A DNA stretch of 43,058 bases from Edaphobacter sp. (GTDB taxonomy: Bacteria; Acidobacteriota; Terriglobia; Terriglobales; Acidobacteriaceae): NCBI GenBank assembly GCA_025462755.1, contig JAOAPF010000373.1:1-43058 (forward strand), read 5' to 3'. Below are positions 1-7,629 of the stretch, piece after piece. The notes below the pieces were generated by a model. That model saw nothing but the letters and a program-made list of their open reading frames with translations, was not told where the DNA came from and made no database searches. Both the position numbers and the translations under genes were made by a program. Each line of letters begins with the position of its first letter. Within the stretch, counting starts at the first letter, position 1.

Positions 1-707
1 CCGCCACGGCCGCCGCGTCCACCACCGAAGCCGCCGCCCATCAGGTTCCCCAGGAGGAAGAAAATCAGGCCCATGTTGCCGGTCTTGGCGAGGAAGAAGA
101 GGATCAGCAGGATGGCGCCGCCGCCGAGGAGAAGCCCCATGAAACTGATTTGAGCCGGAGCCTGCTGGCGGTGGTACTGGTGGACAGTCTGGCCCAGGTT
201 TAGCGTGACGCCGGCGTCGGCGGCGATGATGCGGGCGATCTGTTGCACGCCGAGCGTGATCCCTGTGTTGTAGTCACCCTGGCTGAGCGACGGAACCATC
301 ATGCGGCCGATATCGCCTACCTTGGCGTCGTTGAGGATGCCCTCCAGCCCATAGCCGACTTCGATTCGATATTTCCGCGGGTTCATCACGACGACCATCA
401 GGACGCCGCGGTCAGTTCCTTTTTTGCCTACCTTCCACTTCTCTTCGAGCGCAGTGGCGAACTCGTCGATCGGCTGGTCGTTGTCGAGGGTTTTTATGGT
501 GACGACGGCGATTTGCGCGTGGGCCTGGCGATCGACCTGGGTGCAGAGATTCTCGAGGTTGTTTTTGGTAGAGGGGGAGAGGACGCCGGCGAAGTCATTG
601 ATATAGCCGGTGGGAGCCGGAAGAGAGCTCACCGATTCGGCCGTCAAAACGACCGACGGTGCGAAGATCAGGAGAACAACCGCCAGCCAACGCGAAACGT
701 AGGTCAT
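1..707 (-). CDS. TPM-domain (YgcG-like) exported membrane protein, 3' part missing
   Basis: Reading leftwards from an ATG at 707, the frame stays open to the window edge, so the C-terminus is missing. Residues 1-23 form a signal peptide (hydrophobic run VVLLIFAPSVVLTA). They are followed by a TPM domain at about residues 30-165, with the family landmarks YINDFAGVLS, a VVTIKTLD strand, GVLMVVVMNPRKYRIEVGYGLEG and the region after VGDIGR. A transmembrane stretch (about 190-220: GLLLGGGAILLILFFLA and a second hydrophobic run) and a Gly/Arg-rich tail (GGGFGGGRGG) follow. This is the layout of YgcG-type proteins: exported TPM domain, membrane anchor, glycine-rich end. TPM domains have been linked to photosystem II repair and to phosphatase activity in plants; the bacterial role is uncertain. 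LemA is often encoded next to this family but would lie outside the window. Confidence 0.85.
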   Translation of the reverse strand, partial: MTYVSRWLAVVLLIFAPSVVLTAESVSSLPAPTGYINDFAGVLSPSTKNNLENLCTQVDRQAHAQIAVVTIKTLDNDQPIDEFATALEEKWKVGKKGTDRGVLMVVVMNPRKYRIEVGYGLEGILNDAKVGDIGRMMVPSLSQGDYNTGITLGVQQIARIIAADAGVTLNLGQTVHQYHRQQAPAQISFMGLLLGGGAILLILFFLAKTGNMGLIFFLLGNLMGGGFGGGRGGRG

Positions 708-800
708 CGATGCTGATTCTACGCTTGGCCTGTGAACAAAGTTCCGTTGGGCCCGTTGATTGGTGTCGCGATCATGGAGGCATTCGCCGCAAAGCCAGAA

Positions 801-820
801 GAGGATGCCGGAGCATCCTC
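801..820 (-). terminator. Perfect 8-bp hairpin downstream of the DUF4142 gene
   Basis: GAGGATGC and GCATCCTC form a perfect 8-bp stem around a 4-base loop, 28 bases downstream of the DUF4142 stop codon when read on the minus strand. The tract after it is only mildly T-rich, so it may be a weak terminator or an mRNA 3' stabiliser rather than a strong intrinsic terminator. Confidence 0.45.
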
Positions 821-847
821 AATTGCGCAGCGGCGTGTACAGCAAAT

Positions 848-1522
848 CTACGAAGTGGGAGCGGGATTTGGCTTGTGCTCGCCGTGGACAGGCACGGGAA
901 TGCCTTTCGCGCGGGCGAGTTTATCGACCATCACGGTGTGCTCGTGAATGACGCTCTGTGCTTTGACCACTTCATTATGAAGCGTCGCGTCGGTGGGGCT
1001 GGCGGCTTCCATACGGAAGGCATGAAGATCCTTGTGGTGGTCCTTCACCATAAAGGACAGGTACTCGATTTCGAAGTCATTGCCGGATAGAGCGTTGAGT
1101 TTGTCGTATTCGGCCTGGTCTTCCTTGTTCATCGATTTTGGCACCATGACTCCCATGGAGTCCGCGACTTGAGCGATCTCGAGGTTCATCTTCGTATGGT
1201 CGTCCACCATCTTCTGAGCGAAGGTCTTGACGTCGTCGCTGTTTGCCTTCTGGGCGGCGAGTTGTCCCAGCTTCACTTCGGCGATGCCTCCTTCGGTGGC
1301 TTTGCGGAGGAACATCTTGTCCTGCATGATCTGGCCGACGTCTCCGGCGTTAGGACCTGAATCCTGCTGTGCGGGGGAAGACTGCTGTTGAGGGCGGCCG
1401 GGTTGGGTCGGGGACTGGGTTTGGGAGGCGGAGGTGGCCGTGGGATCGAATTGGGCGAAGAGCAGACCAGGCGACAGGATCGTGGTGCCGAGAAGAATGG
1501 AACGTACATGATCGAGATTCAT
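848..1522 (-). CDS. Exported DUF4142 family protein
   Basis: This gene encodes 224 residues from the ATG at 1522. The N-terminus is a signal peptide (MNLDHVRSILLGTTILSPG followed by LLFAQ). A low-complexity Gln/Pro/Ser linker at about 25-60 follows, then an all-helical DUF4142 domain at about 65-200 with the family features FLRKATEGG, EVKLGQLAAQKA, VKTFAQKMVDDH and the late HTVMVDKLA helix. DUF4142 proteins are ferritin-like-looking periplasmic or outer-membrane helical proteins of unknown biochemical role, common in soil Gram-negatives. The frame stays open for another 2.1 kb upstream, antisense to the oligopeptidase gene. That extension is a composition artefact: the signal peptide marks the true start. 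It is divergent from the S9 peptidase, with 138 bp between the starts. Family assignment is firm; function is unknown. Confidence 0.88.
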   Translation of the reverse strand: MNLDHVRSILLGTTILSPGLLFAQFDPTATSASQTQSPTQPGRPQQQSSPAQQDSGPNAGDVGQIMQDKMFLRKATEGGIAEVKLGQLAAQKANSDDVKTFAQKMVDDHTKMNLEIAQVADSMGVMVPKSMNKEDQAEYDKLNALSGNDFEIEYLSFMVKDHHKDLHAFRMEAASPTDATLHNEVVKAQSVIHEHTVMVDKLARAKGIPVPVHGEHKPNPAPTS

Positions 1523-1625
1523 AACGTCGCTCCTGTAGCGGGCAAGTATACAACTCGCACCTGCCTTTGGTAATACACCCGTTTTGGTGTGCAGGGGAAT
1601 CTTATGGTTGTCTTTGGGCCATAGT

Positions 1626-1645
1626 CTGACACTGTATTCTGTCAG
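1626..1645 (+). promoter_or_regulatory. Inverted repeat upstream of the S9 oligopeptidase
   Basis: CTGACA and TGTCAG are perfect 6-base arms separated by 8 bases, ending three bases before the Shine-Dalgarno GGAG (1648-1651) of the oligopeptidase. It could be an operator or a hairpin in the 5' leader. It lies in the 138-bp divergent promoter region shared with the DUF4142 gene. No regulator can be named from sequence alone. Confidence 0.35.
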
Positions 1646-1660
1646 TTGGAGCTTCGATTT

Positions 1661-3745
1661 ATGACGCAAAGTAGCATCACTTCCCCCCACGCACGCCAGG
1701 AACCGACACCGACCACACTGCACGGACAGACGCTGGAGGATGCGTACCGCTGGATGAGGGACAAATCCTCGCCCGAGTTGATCGCGTATCTTGAGGCGGA
1801 GAACGCCTATACGAAGTCCGTGATGGCACCGACAGAGGCGCTGCAGGCGAAGCTGTATGCGGAGATGCTGTCGCACATCAAAGAGACCGACGTGTCGGTT
1901 CCCTTCCGCGACCGGGGATGGTTTTACTACGTGCGTACGGTGGAAGGACGTCAGTATCCGATTCATTGCCGGAGATTGGGTACGGGGGAGAAGTTTGACG
2001 AGTCGCAGCCGGAAGAGATTGTGCTGGATGTCAATCAACTGGCCGAGGGTCAGCCGTTTATGGCTGTGGGGGGGATGACGGTAAGCCCGGATGGGTTCAT
2101 GTTGGCTTACTCGACCGACAACACCGGCTTTCGGCAGTACACCCTCCATGTCCGGGATTTGAGGACGGGGAAAGACCTGCCCGATACAGCGGAGAGGGTT
2201 GGATCGATTGGGTGGGCGGCCGATTCGAAGACGCTGTTCTATACCACTGAGGATGAGGTGACGAAGCGGCACGATCATGTGTTTCGGCATCGGCTGGGTG
2301 ATAGCGCGGCGCAGGACGTGGTCGTCTACGAAGAGAAGGATGAACGGTTCAACGTTGGCGTGGACAAGACCAGGGACGGCAAGTATCTGCTGATGGAGTT
2401 GGGCAGCCACACGACGAGCGAATGGTGGTTTCTCTCTGCGGACACTCCTGAAGGAGAGTTTCACCTGATTGCTCCGCGGGTGGAAGAGCAGGAGTATGGG
2501 GTGGACCATCGCCACGGGCTGTTCTACATCCGGACGAATGATGTGGGGAAGAATTTTCGCGTTGTAACGGCGCCGGTGGAGAGTCCGGGGCGTGAATCCT
2601 GGAAGGAACTGATTGCGCTCGATCCGGAGGCGCCGCTTGAGGGCTTCGATGTGTTTGAGTCGTTCTGTGTCAGCTCTCGACGGCGGATGGGGTTGCCGAC
2701 CCTGACATTGACGGAGTTCGTTGCGGGCGACATGCTCGGCGAGTCGCGGGAGATTCGATTTCCGGAGCCGGTATATTCGGCTGGGACTCACGCCAATCCC
2801 GAGTTTGAGACGGAGAGGTTTCGGTATAGCTATCAGTCGCTGGTATCGCCGGCTTCGGTGTATGAGGTGGACGTCAGGACTGGGGATTCGACGCTTCTGA
2901 AACAGCAGGAGGTGCCGGGTGGGTTCGATCCGGCGCTGTATGGATCGGAGCGGGTTTGGGCTGAGGCTGCGGATGGAGTGAAGATTCCGGTTTCGGTGGT
3001 CTACCGTCGAGATTCCTTCAAGCGGGACTCGAATAATCCGCTGTATATCTATGGATATGGGTCGTATGGATATCCTTTGCCAATCGGGTTTAGTGCGTCG
3101 CGATTGTCGCTGCTGGACCGGGGCGTGGTGATTGCGTATGCGCACATTCGTGGTGGTGGCGAGATGGGCGATTCGTGGCACGATGCTGGAAAGATGATGG
3201 CGAAGCGGAACACGTTTTCGGACTTCATCGCGGTGACCGAGCAGTTGGTCGCGAAGGGCTATGGCGCGAAGGACCGGGTTGCGATCGAAGGTGGAAGTGC
3301 GGGTGGATTGTTGATGGGGGCGGTGGTCAATCAGCGGCCGGATCTGTTTCGCGTGGTGCTGTCGCATGTGCCGTTTGTGGATGTGATGAATACGATGCTC
3401 GACGCTTCCCTGCCCTTGACCGTTGCGGAGTATGAGGAGTGGGGGAATCCGAATGAGGCGGAGGCGTTTGAGTACATGCTGTCCTACTCGCCGTATGACA
3501 ATTTGACGGTCGGAGATTATCCGGCGATGCTGGTGAAAACGAGTCTGAATGACTCGCAGGTGATGTATTGGGAGCCGGCCAAGTATGTGGCCAAGCTGCG
3601 GACGCTGAAGACGAACGACACGCCGCTGCTGCTGCACATCAACATGGATGCGGGGCATGGTGGGGCTTCAGGGCGGTACGACTATTTGAAAGAGATTGCG
3701 TTTGACTATGCGTTTCTGCTGAGGGAGTTGGGCGTGGAGGGCTAA
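1661..3745 (+). CDS. ptrB: S9A oligopeptidase (oligopeptidase B / prolyl oligopeptidase type)
   Basis: This gene encodes 694 residues. The ATG at 1661 is preferred over the TTG at 1646 because GGAG lies 9 bases upstream of it. The N-terminal half (about 60-400) is the seven-bladed propeller that limits access to small peptides. The C-terminal half is the alpha/beta hydrolase with the catalytic triad Ser546 (in GGSAGG), Asp631 (in LNDSQV) and His666 (in GHGG). The sequence around YGYGSYGYP, RGGGEMG, and HVPFVDVMNTM followed by the EWGNP segment matches oligopeptidase B more closely than prolyl oligopeptidase. That suggests cleavage after basic residues in short peptides, but subfamily assignment by eye is not certain. 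There is no signal peptide, so it is probably cytoplasmic. It stands alone, convergent with the downstream methyltransferase gene. Confidence 0.9.
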   Translation: MTQSSITSPHARQEPTPTTLHGQTLEDAYRWMRDKSSPELIAYLEAENAYTKSVMAPTEALQAKLYAEMLSHIKETDVSVPFRDRGWFYYVRTVEGRQYPIHCRRLGTGEKFDESQPEEIVLDVNQLAEGQPFMAVGGMTVSPDGFMLAYSTDNTGFRQYTLHVRDLRTGKDLPDTAERVGSIGWAADSKTLFYTTEDEVTKRHDHVFRHRLGDSAAQDVVVYEEKDERFNVGVDKTRDGKYLLMELGSHTTSEWWFLSADTPEGEFHLIAPRVEEQEYGVDHRHGLFYIRTNDVGKNFRVVTAPVESPGRESWKELIALDPEAPLEGFDVFESFCVSSRRRMGLPTLTLTEFVAGDMLGESREIRFPEPVYSAGTHANPEFETERFRYSYQSLVSPASVYEVDVRTGDSTLLKQQEVPGGFDPALYGSERVWAEAADGVKIPVSVVYRRDSFKRDSNNPLYIYGYGSYGYPLPIGFSASRLSLLDRGVVIAYAHIRGGGEMGDSWHDAGKMMAKRNTFSDFIAVTEQLVAKGYGAKDRVAIEGGSAGGLLMGAVVNQRPDLFRVVLSHVPFVDVMNTMLDASLPLTVAEYEEWGNPNEAEAFEYMLSYSPYDNLTVGDYPAMLVKTSLNDSQVMYWEPAKYVAKLRTLKTNDTPLLLHINMDAGHGGASGRYDYLKEIAFDYAFLLRELGVEG

Positions 3746-3782
3746 ACCGGGACGACATTGCTCATGTAGAGGGCTCCGCCTC

Positions 3783-4412
3783 TCAGGCAGAGCGCCGTTT
3801 ACGTAGCACCCATGTCGTCATACACCGGTGGTCCTGGACGATGGTCGTCTTGAGCGGATCGACCAGGACGGCATTCATCTGCCTGGTCATTTGCATCAGC
3901 TCCGCCTCGTCCACCAGAAACCACTCCGAGCCATCGTTGATTCGGAAGATATTCCCTCGCAACCGCTCGAAGTTCATGCCGATGCGCGAGCCCAACCTGC
4001 AGAACAGCATTCCGCCTGGTCGCAGAACGCGCCAAAGCTCCTTAAGCATAGCGAGAAAGTGAGCTTCGTCCCGCGCGAAATGAAGCACGGAGCTGCAGAT
4101 CACGACATCGGCAAAGTCATCGGTAAAATCCATCTTCTCGATCGGGCCTACGCGAAAGTTAGTCGCAGGCAAGTGTGGGGCAAGCTGCGCAGCCAGGGCT
4201 CGCACGTGATCCACACCTTCCGCATTTGCATCGACTGCGAAGACTTCACATCCTTCCCGCAATAGGTGCACGAGGTTTCGTCCGTAGCCGCAACCGGCGT
4301 CAAGAACACGCATCTCGGGGGCGATGTTTCCTCGCAGGATTTGATCGAAGATGTAGATATCGATCTGGCCAAACTGCTCCTGCACATTCATCGCGACTTC
4401 AGTAGCTTTCAC
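3783..4412 (-). CDS. Class I SAM-dependent methyltransferase
   Basis: This gene encodes 209 residues from a GTG at 4412 preceded by GGAG five bases upstream; an ATG at 4391 is the alternative. It has the Rossmann methyltransferase core: motif I VLDAGCGYGRN at about residues 36-46 (SAM glycine loop), acidic motif II VFAVDAN, motif post-I IEKMDF, motif IV DVVICSSVLHFA, and RVLRPGGMLFCRLG. This is the Methyltransf_11/25 type. The substrate cannot be read from the sequence; such proteins include small-molecule and tellurite/thiol methyltransferases. It lies 56 bp downstream of the ABC exporter gene start-to-stop order on the same strand (exporter stop at 4469), so the two could be co-transcribed. 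It converges on the oligopeptidase gene with a 37-bp gap. Confidence 0.85.
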   Translation of the reverse strand: MKATEVAMNVQEQFGQIDIYIFDQILRGNIAPEMRVLDAGCGYGRNLVHLLREGCEVFAVDANAEGVDHVRALAAQLAPHLPATNFRVGPIEKMDFTDDFADVVICSSVLHFARDEAHFLAMLKELWRVLRPGGMLFCRLGSRIGMNFERLRGNIFRINDGSEWFLVDEAELMQMTRQMNAVLVDPLKTTIVQDHRCMTTWVLRKRRSA

Positions 4413-4468
4413 TTATTCTCCGCGGGCGTTTTTCGACCTGAGCCGTTCCCTCTGTGAGCGTGCTCACC

Positions 4469-6379
4469 CTAGACTTTGGAAGTTTCTGATTCTTCGATCT
4501 TGTCGCCTTCGCCGGGGGCGAGGAAGAGGTTGGTTTCGAGGCCGTGCTGGCGGGTGTAGAGGTCGTAGTAGCGGCCGCCTAGCTGGTAAAGGGACTCGTG
4601 GGTGCCGCGTTCGACGATGTTGCCCTGCTCGACGACGAGGATCTGGTCGGCGCGGCGAATGGTGGAGAGGCGGTGGGCGATGACGAAGGTGGTGCGGCCC
4701 TGCATGAGATAGCTGAGGCCGTTCTGAATCATGGCCTCGGACTCAGAGTCGAGAGAGCTGGTGGCCTCGTCGAGGATGAGGATGCGGGGATCGGCGAGGA
4801 TGGCGCGGGCGATGGAGATGCGCTGACGCTGACCGCCGGAGAGCTTGACGCCGCGCTCGCCGACGATGGTGTCGTACTTCTCTGGGAAGCGCTCGGCAAA
4901 TTCGTCTACGCGCGCGATGCGGCAGGCCTCCATCAATTGCTCCTCGGTGGCGTCAGGGCGGCTGAAGAAGATGTTTTCGCGAATGGTGCCGTCGAAGAGG
5001 AAGGTCTCCTGGAGGACGACGCCTAGTTGCTGGCGATAGCTGCTGAGGCGGATCGTGGCGAGGTCGATGCCGTCGATCAAGACTTGGCCGCCGGTGGCGG
5101 TGTGGAAGGCGCAGATGAGCGAGATAATGGTGGATTTGCCGGAGCCGGAGGAGCCGACGAGAGCTGTGACGGTGCCGGGTTTGGACTCGAAGCTGATGCC
5201 GTGGAGAACGGGTTTGCCGGGCTCGTAACTGAAGGTGACGTCGTTGAAGGCGACATCGCCGTGGATGGTCGGCATGACGACGGTGCGGTTCGGCTCGCTG
5301 TCTTCCTCGTGTTCGCTAAGGATCTCGGTGGTGCGATCGAGACCGGCGAGCGCTTCGGTTAGTTGCGTGCCTATCGAGACGAGCTGAACGACGGGCGCGA
5401 TCATGAAGGCGAGCAGCATGGTGTATTCGACGTAGCCGCCGACATCGAGGCGATGAGCGGCGACCTCCTTGGCGCCGAGGTACATGATGAGAGCGCCGAC
5501 AACTCCGAGAACCATGGTGGAGGAGAGGGTCATGAGGGATTGCGCGGTGATGGAGCTGATGACGTTGTCGAGCAGCCGCTTGACACCGGCGGCAAAGACG
5601 CGGGCTTCGCTGTCTTCCGCGTGATAGCCCTTGACGACGCGGACACCGCCGAGCGATTCGGTGAGACGCCCGGTGACCTCTGCGTTGATCTTGGCGCGCT
5701 CGCGGAAGATGGGACGAATGGTCTTGAAGGCCTTCTGCAGAATGACGCCGAAGACGAGGAGGATGCAGAAGGTGAGCAGCGTCATGCGGCCGCTGATGCG
5801 AATGAGGATGGCAAAGGCGATGACGGCGGTGAGGACTCCGCCTACAAATTCGAGCAGGCCGGTGCCAACCAGGTTGCGGACGCCTTCGACGTCCGTCATG
5901 ATACGCGCGACCAGAGTGCCGGTGCGGTTTTCGTCGTAGAAGGCGACGGGTAGACGGCCGATGTGGCGTTGGACCTGGGTGCGGAGCTCCGAGATGAGGC
6001 GCTGGCCGGCGGTAGAGAGCAACTGCGTGAGCGTGTAGGAGGTGAGGCCTTGAATGAAGGTCGCGGCAGCAACGGCGCCGATGATGTAGGGCAGCAGATG
6101 AAACTCATGCCGGTTCATCACGTTATTGATGAGGTAACGGGAGGAGACCGGCAGGGCGAAGCTGCAGAGGCGATTAACGATGATGAGAAGAAAGCTGCCG
6201 AGAAGGAGCCAACGGCGTGGCTTGACGAGCTTCCAGACCTCGGGCAGGACCTTCTTCAGCTTTGGCTTAGGGCGGTTCGCGGTGAGGTCGGCCGTCGTGG
6301 CTTTGCCGACGCCGCGCGAGGGGCGATCTGCGGACTTCATGCCGCCGCCGAATCTAGATGGGCCAAAGGAAGAAGACAT
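4469..6379 (-). CDS. ABCB-type ABC exporter half-transporter
   Basis: This gene encodes 636 residues from the ATG at 6379. An N-terminal basic, disordered stretch (1-45) is followed by a six-helix transmembrane domain (about 55-345, with EFVGG and GRLTESLGGVRVVKGY segments) and a nucleotide-binding domain (about 375-610). The domain contains Walker A GSSGSGKS (Lys415), a Q-loop (VLQETFLFDGTIREN), the signature LSGGQRQR, Walker B ILILDEATSSLD and an H-loop (IAHRLS). The fusion of both domains in one chain, active as a homodimer, is the MsbA/multidrug exporter architecture. Lipid or drug export is plausible, but the substrate is not determinable. All catalytic motifs are intact. The Shine-Dalgarno is poor: A/T-rich sequence precedes the ATG. 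It is upstream of the methyltransferase gene on the same strand. Confidence 0.93.
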   Translation of the reverse strand: MSSSFGPSRFGGGMKSADRPSRGVGKATTADLTANRPKPKLKKVLPEVWKLVKPRRWLLLGSFLLIIVNRLCSFALPVSSRYLINNVMNRHEFHLLPYIIGAVAAATFIQGLTSYTLTQLLSTAGQRLISELRTQVQRHIGRLPVAFYDENRTGTLVARIMTDVEGVRNLVGTGLLEFVGGVLTAVIAFAILIRISGRMTLLTFCILLVFGVILQKAFKTIRPIFRERAKINAEVTGRLTESLGGVRVVKGYHAEDSEARVFAAGVKRLLDNVISSITAQSLMTLSSTMVLGVVGALIMYLGAKEVAAHRLDVGGYVEYTMLLAFMIAPVVQLVSIGTQLTEALAGLDRTTEILSEHEEDSEPNRTVVMPTIHGDVAFNDVTFSYEPGKPVLHGISFESKPGTVTALVGSSGSGKSTIISLICAFHTATGGQVLIDGIDLATIRLSSYRQQLGVVLQETFLFDGTIRENIFFSRPDATEEQLMEACRIARVDEFAERFPEKYDTIVGERGVKLSGGQRQRISIARAILADPRILILDEATSSLDSESEAMIQNGLSYLMQGRTTFVIAHRLSTIRRADQILVVEQGNIVERGTHESLYQLGGRYYDLYTRQHGLETNLFLAPGEGDKIEESETSKV

Positions 6380-6517
6380 TTTCTATATCAATTTTACGCC
6401 GAAGGGCGAGCGATCCCCTACGCCAGATTGAGGTTCAGCGTGATGAGATGCGATTTCGGCGCGTAAACACAGCGGATTAGATGCACCGTGGCGCGCGAAG
6501 ATGCAAATATCAGGGCT

Positions 6518-6532
6518 GCCGCTTGTTGCGGC
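6518..6532 (-). terminator. Short GC hairpin directly after a stop codon
   Basis: GCCGC and GCGGC arms with a 5-base loop lie directly after the TGA of the small membrane protein gene (minus-strand reading). There is no T tract, so it is either a weak terminator or a chance hairpin. Confidence 0.25.
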
Positions 6533-6910
6533 TCAGACGAGGCGGCTGCGGCGGGCGTTGATGAAGGAGCGAACGCAGAAGAGGACGTAGATGAGGCTAA
6601 AGAGCGCGAGGGCTCCCTTCTCCACGACCGCGGCGGGGTGCGGGAACGAGACGCCTCTGGAGAGACGAAAGGTGTCGATCGCGGCAGGAGTCATGCCGAG
6701 AAAGGTCAGCAGAGCCAGGGTGACGGAGATGTGCATCCAGAGCATGCGCTTCTTCGAGTTCTCTGTGTTGGCCATGACGCCGAAGAGGACGAAGAGGAGG
6801 CCAATGCCTGCGGGGATCAGGGCCGTCGGATGAGCGCTGCCGGTGGAGACGAATCCGACGATGCCAAGCAGGATGAGCAGGACGCCGAAGCCAATAGTGA
6901 GCTTTGCCAT
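6533..6910 (-). CDS. Small four-helix membrane protein, unknown function
   Basis: This gene encodes 125 residues from the ATG at 6910, with GAGGAG about 12 bases upstream. Four hydrophobic segments are visible: about 4-22 (LTIGFGVLLILLGIVGFV), 30-47 (ALIPAGIGLLFVLFGVM), 58-75 (LWMHISVTLALLTFLGM) and 96-113 (ALALFSLIYVLFCV). A short basic cytoplasmic loop (NSKKR) and a basic C-terminal tail (NARRSRLV) indicate both ends on the cytoplasmic side. I do not recognise a characterised family; similar small integral membrane proteins are annotated only as hypothetical. It is transcribed in the same direction as its neighbours, with 153 bp to the exporter gene and a strong hairpin terminator upstream at 7009-7037, so it is probably its own transcription unit. 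Confidence 0.75.
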   Translation of the reverse strand: MAKLTIGFGVLLILLGIVGFVSTGSAHPTALIPAGIGLLFVLFGVMANTENSKKRMLWMHISVTLALLTFLGMTPAAIDTFRLSRGVSFPHPAAVVEKGALALFSLIYVLFCVRSFINARRSRLV

Positions 6911-7008
6911 GATTATCAGGAACTCCTCGGTGGGCCAGGCTCAAGGATAACGGATTTGCGTGTCGTGTGAAGTGGCGGTGCTGGATGAGCGGTTGGACAG
7001 CGGACAGA

Positions 7009-7037
7009 AAAATCCCGGCCGCGTGGGCCGGGATTTT
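7009..7037. terminator. Bidirectional intrinsic terminator
   Basis: AATCCCGGCC, a 5-base loop and GGCCGGGATT form a strong GC stem flanked by an A tract on the left and seven Ts on the right. On the minus strand it reads as stem followed by TTTTT, 20 bases after the stop of the small secreted protein gene at 7058, so it most likely terminates that gene. It is symmetrical enough to work on both strands. Confidence 0.85.
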
Positions 7038-7057
7038 TTTGCATCGAGTCAGCTTTG

Positions 7058-7420
7058 TTACCTCCGTGCATTGTTCATCATGTGGTCCCAGGCTGTGTCA
7101 TAGCCGCGACGGAAGCTTTCGCGGTAGTCTTTCCGGGCGCTTTCGGGAACATGCGGATGGCGGTACTCGTCGCGATTGTTGACGTCGGGTCTGCGATGGT
7201 TGTCGTAGTCTTTACGGGCACCCTCGATGCCATCGTGATATCCCTGCCGTTCGATGTCGCGAAATTCCTGCGGTGGCGAGTTCCAGTCCCGGTCCCGGTC
7301 ACGATCGTGGTCCTGGTATTGGGATGCCGGAGCCGACGCAGCAAACGGTTGAGCCATAGCGAAGCCGGACGTGGCTAGAGCAAATGCAAGTGCCGGGATA
7401 GCTAGTCGATTACACCTCAT
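7058..7420 (-). CDS. Small secreted charged protein, unknown function
   Basis: This gene encodes 120 residues. The ATG at 7420 is chosen because GGAGG lies about 8 bases upstream; longer frames from further upstream lack this. It has a signal peptide (MRCNRLAIPALAFALATSGFAMA), then a mature part rich in Asp, Arg, Tyr and His, beginning with a DRDRDRD run. Two related segments are visible: RQGYHDGIEGARKDY and, about 35 residues later, ARKDYRESFRRGYDTAWDHM, so the mature protein seems to be an imperfect duplication of a GY-x-x-G / ARKDY helical unit. It is probably periplasmic. I do not recognise a characterised family. It is preceded by 209 bp without genes and followed by a strong terminator, hence monocistronic. 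Confidence 0.8.
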   Translation of the reverse strand: MRCNRLAIPALAFALATSGFAMAQPFAASAPASQYQDHDRDRDRDWNSPPQEFRDIERQGYHDGIEGARKDYDNHRRPDVNNRDEYRHPHVPESARKDYRESFRRGYDTAWDHMMNNARR

Positions 7421-7611
7421 TGTGAAATCCTCCATGCGTGCTGACGAACACATCAGAACCATCAAGCACAGTAGACTTAGATGACCGTCCGTGATCTCTT
7501 GTTGTCCGGAGGAATGGAATGCCGCAAATGCCGTAATTTGTGTCGTCTAGAAAACCTACTAAGGCTCGCTTTAAAATTGGCGATGAGAATGCAATCGGCT
7601 TAGTGATTCTA

Positions 7612-7627
7612 CGCAGGTGAACCTGCG
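7612..7627 (-). terminator. Palindromic hairpin right after the SCO gene
   Basis: CGCAGGT and ACCTGCG are perfect arms around GA, two bases after the TAG of the SCO-family gene. There is no T tract, so it may be an RNA 3' stabiliser, a Rho-dependent end or a protein-binding palindrome. The rest of 7421-7629 shows nothing I can assign. Confidence 0.35.
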
Positions 7628-7629
7628 AG

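Noticed and set aside
1523..3658. A 2.1-kb open frame on the minus strand running upstream of the DUF4142 gene
   Set aside because: It is fully antisense to the S9 oligopeptidase, is rich in Arg/His with no domain character, and the signal peptide at 1522 marks the true start.
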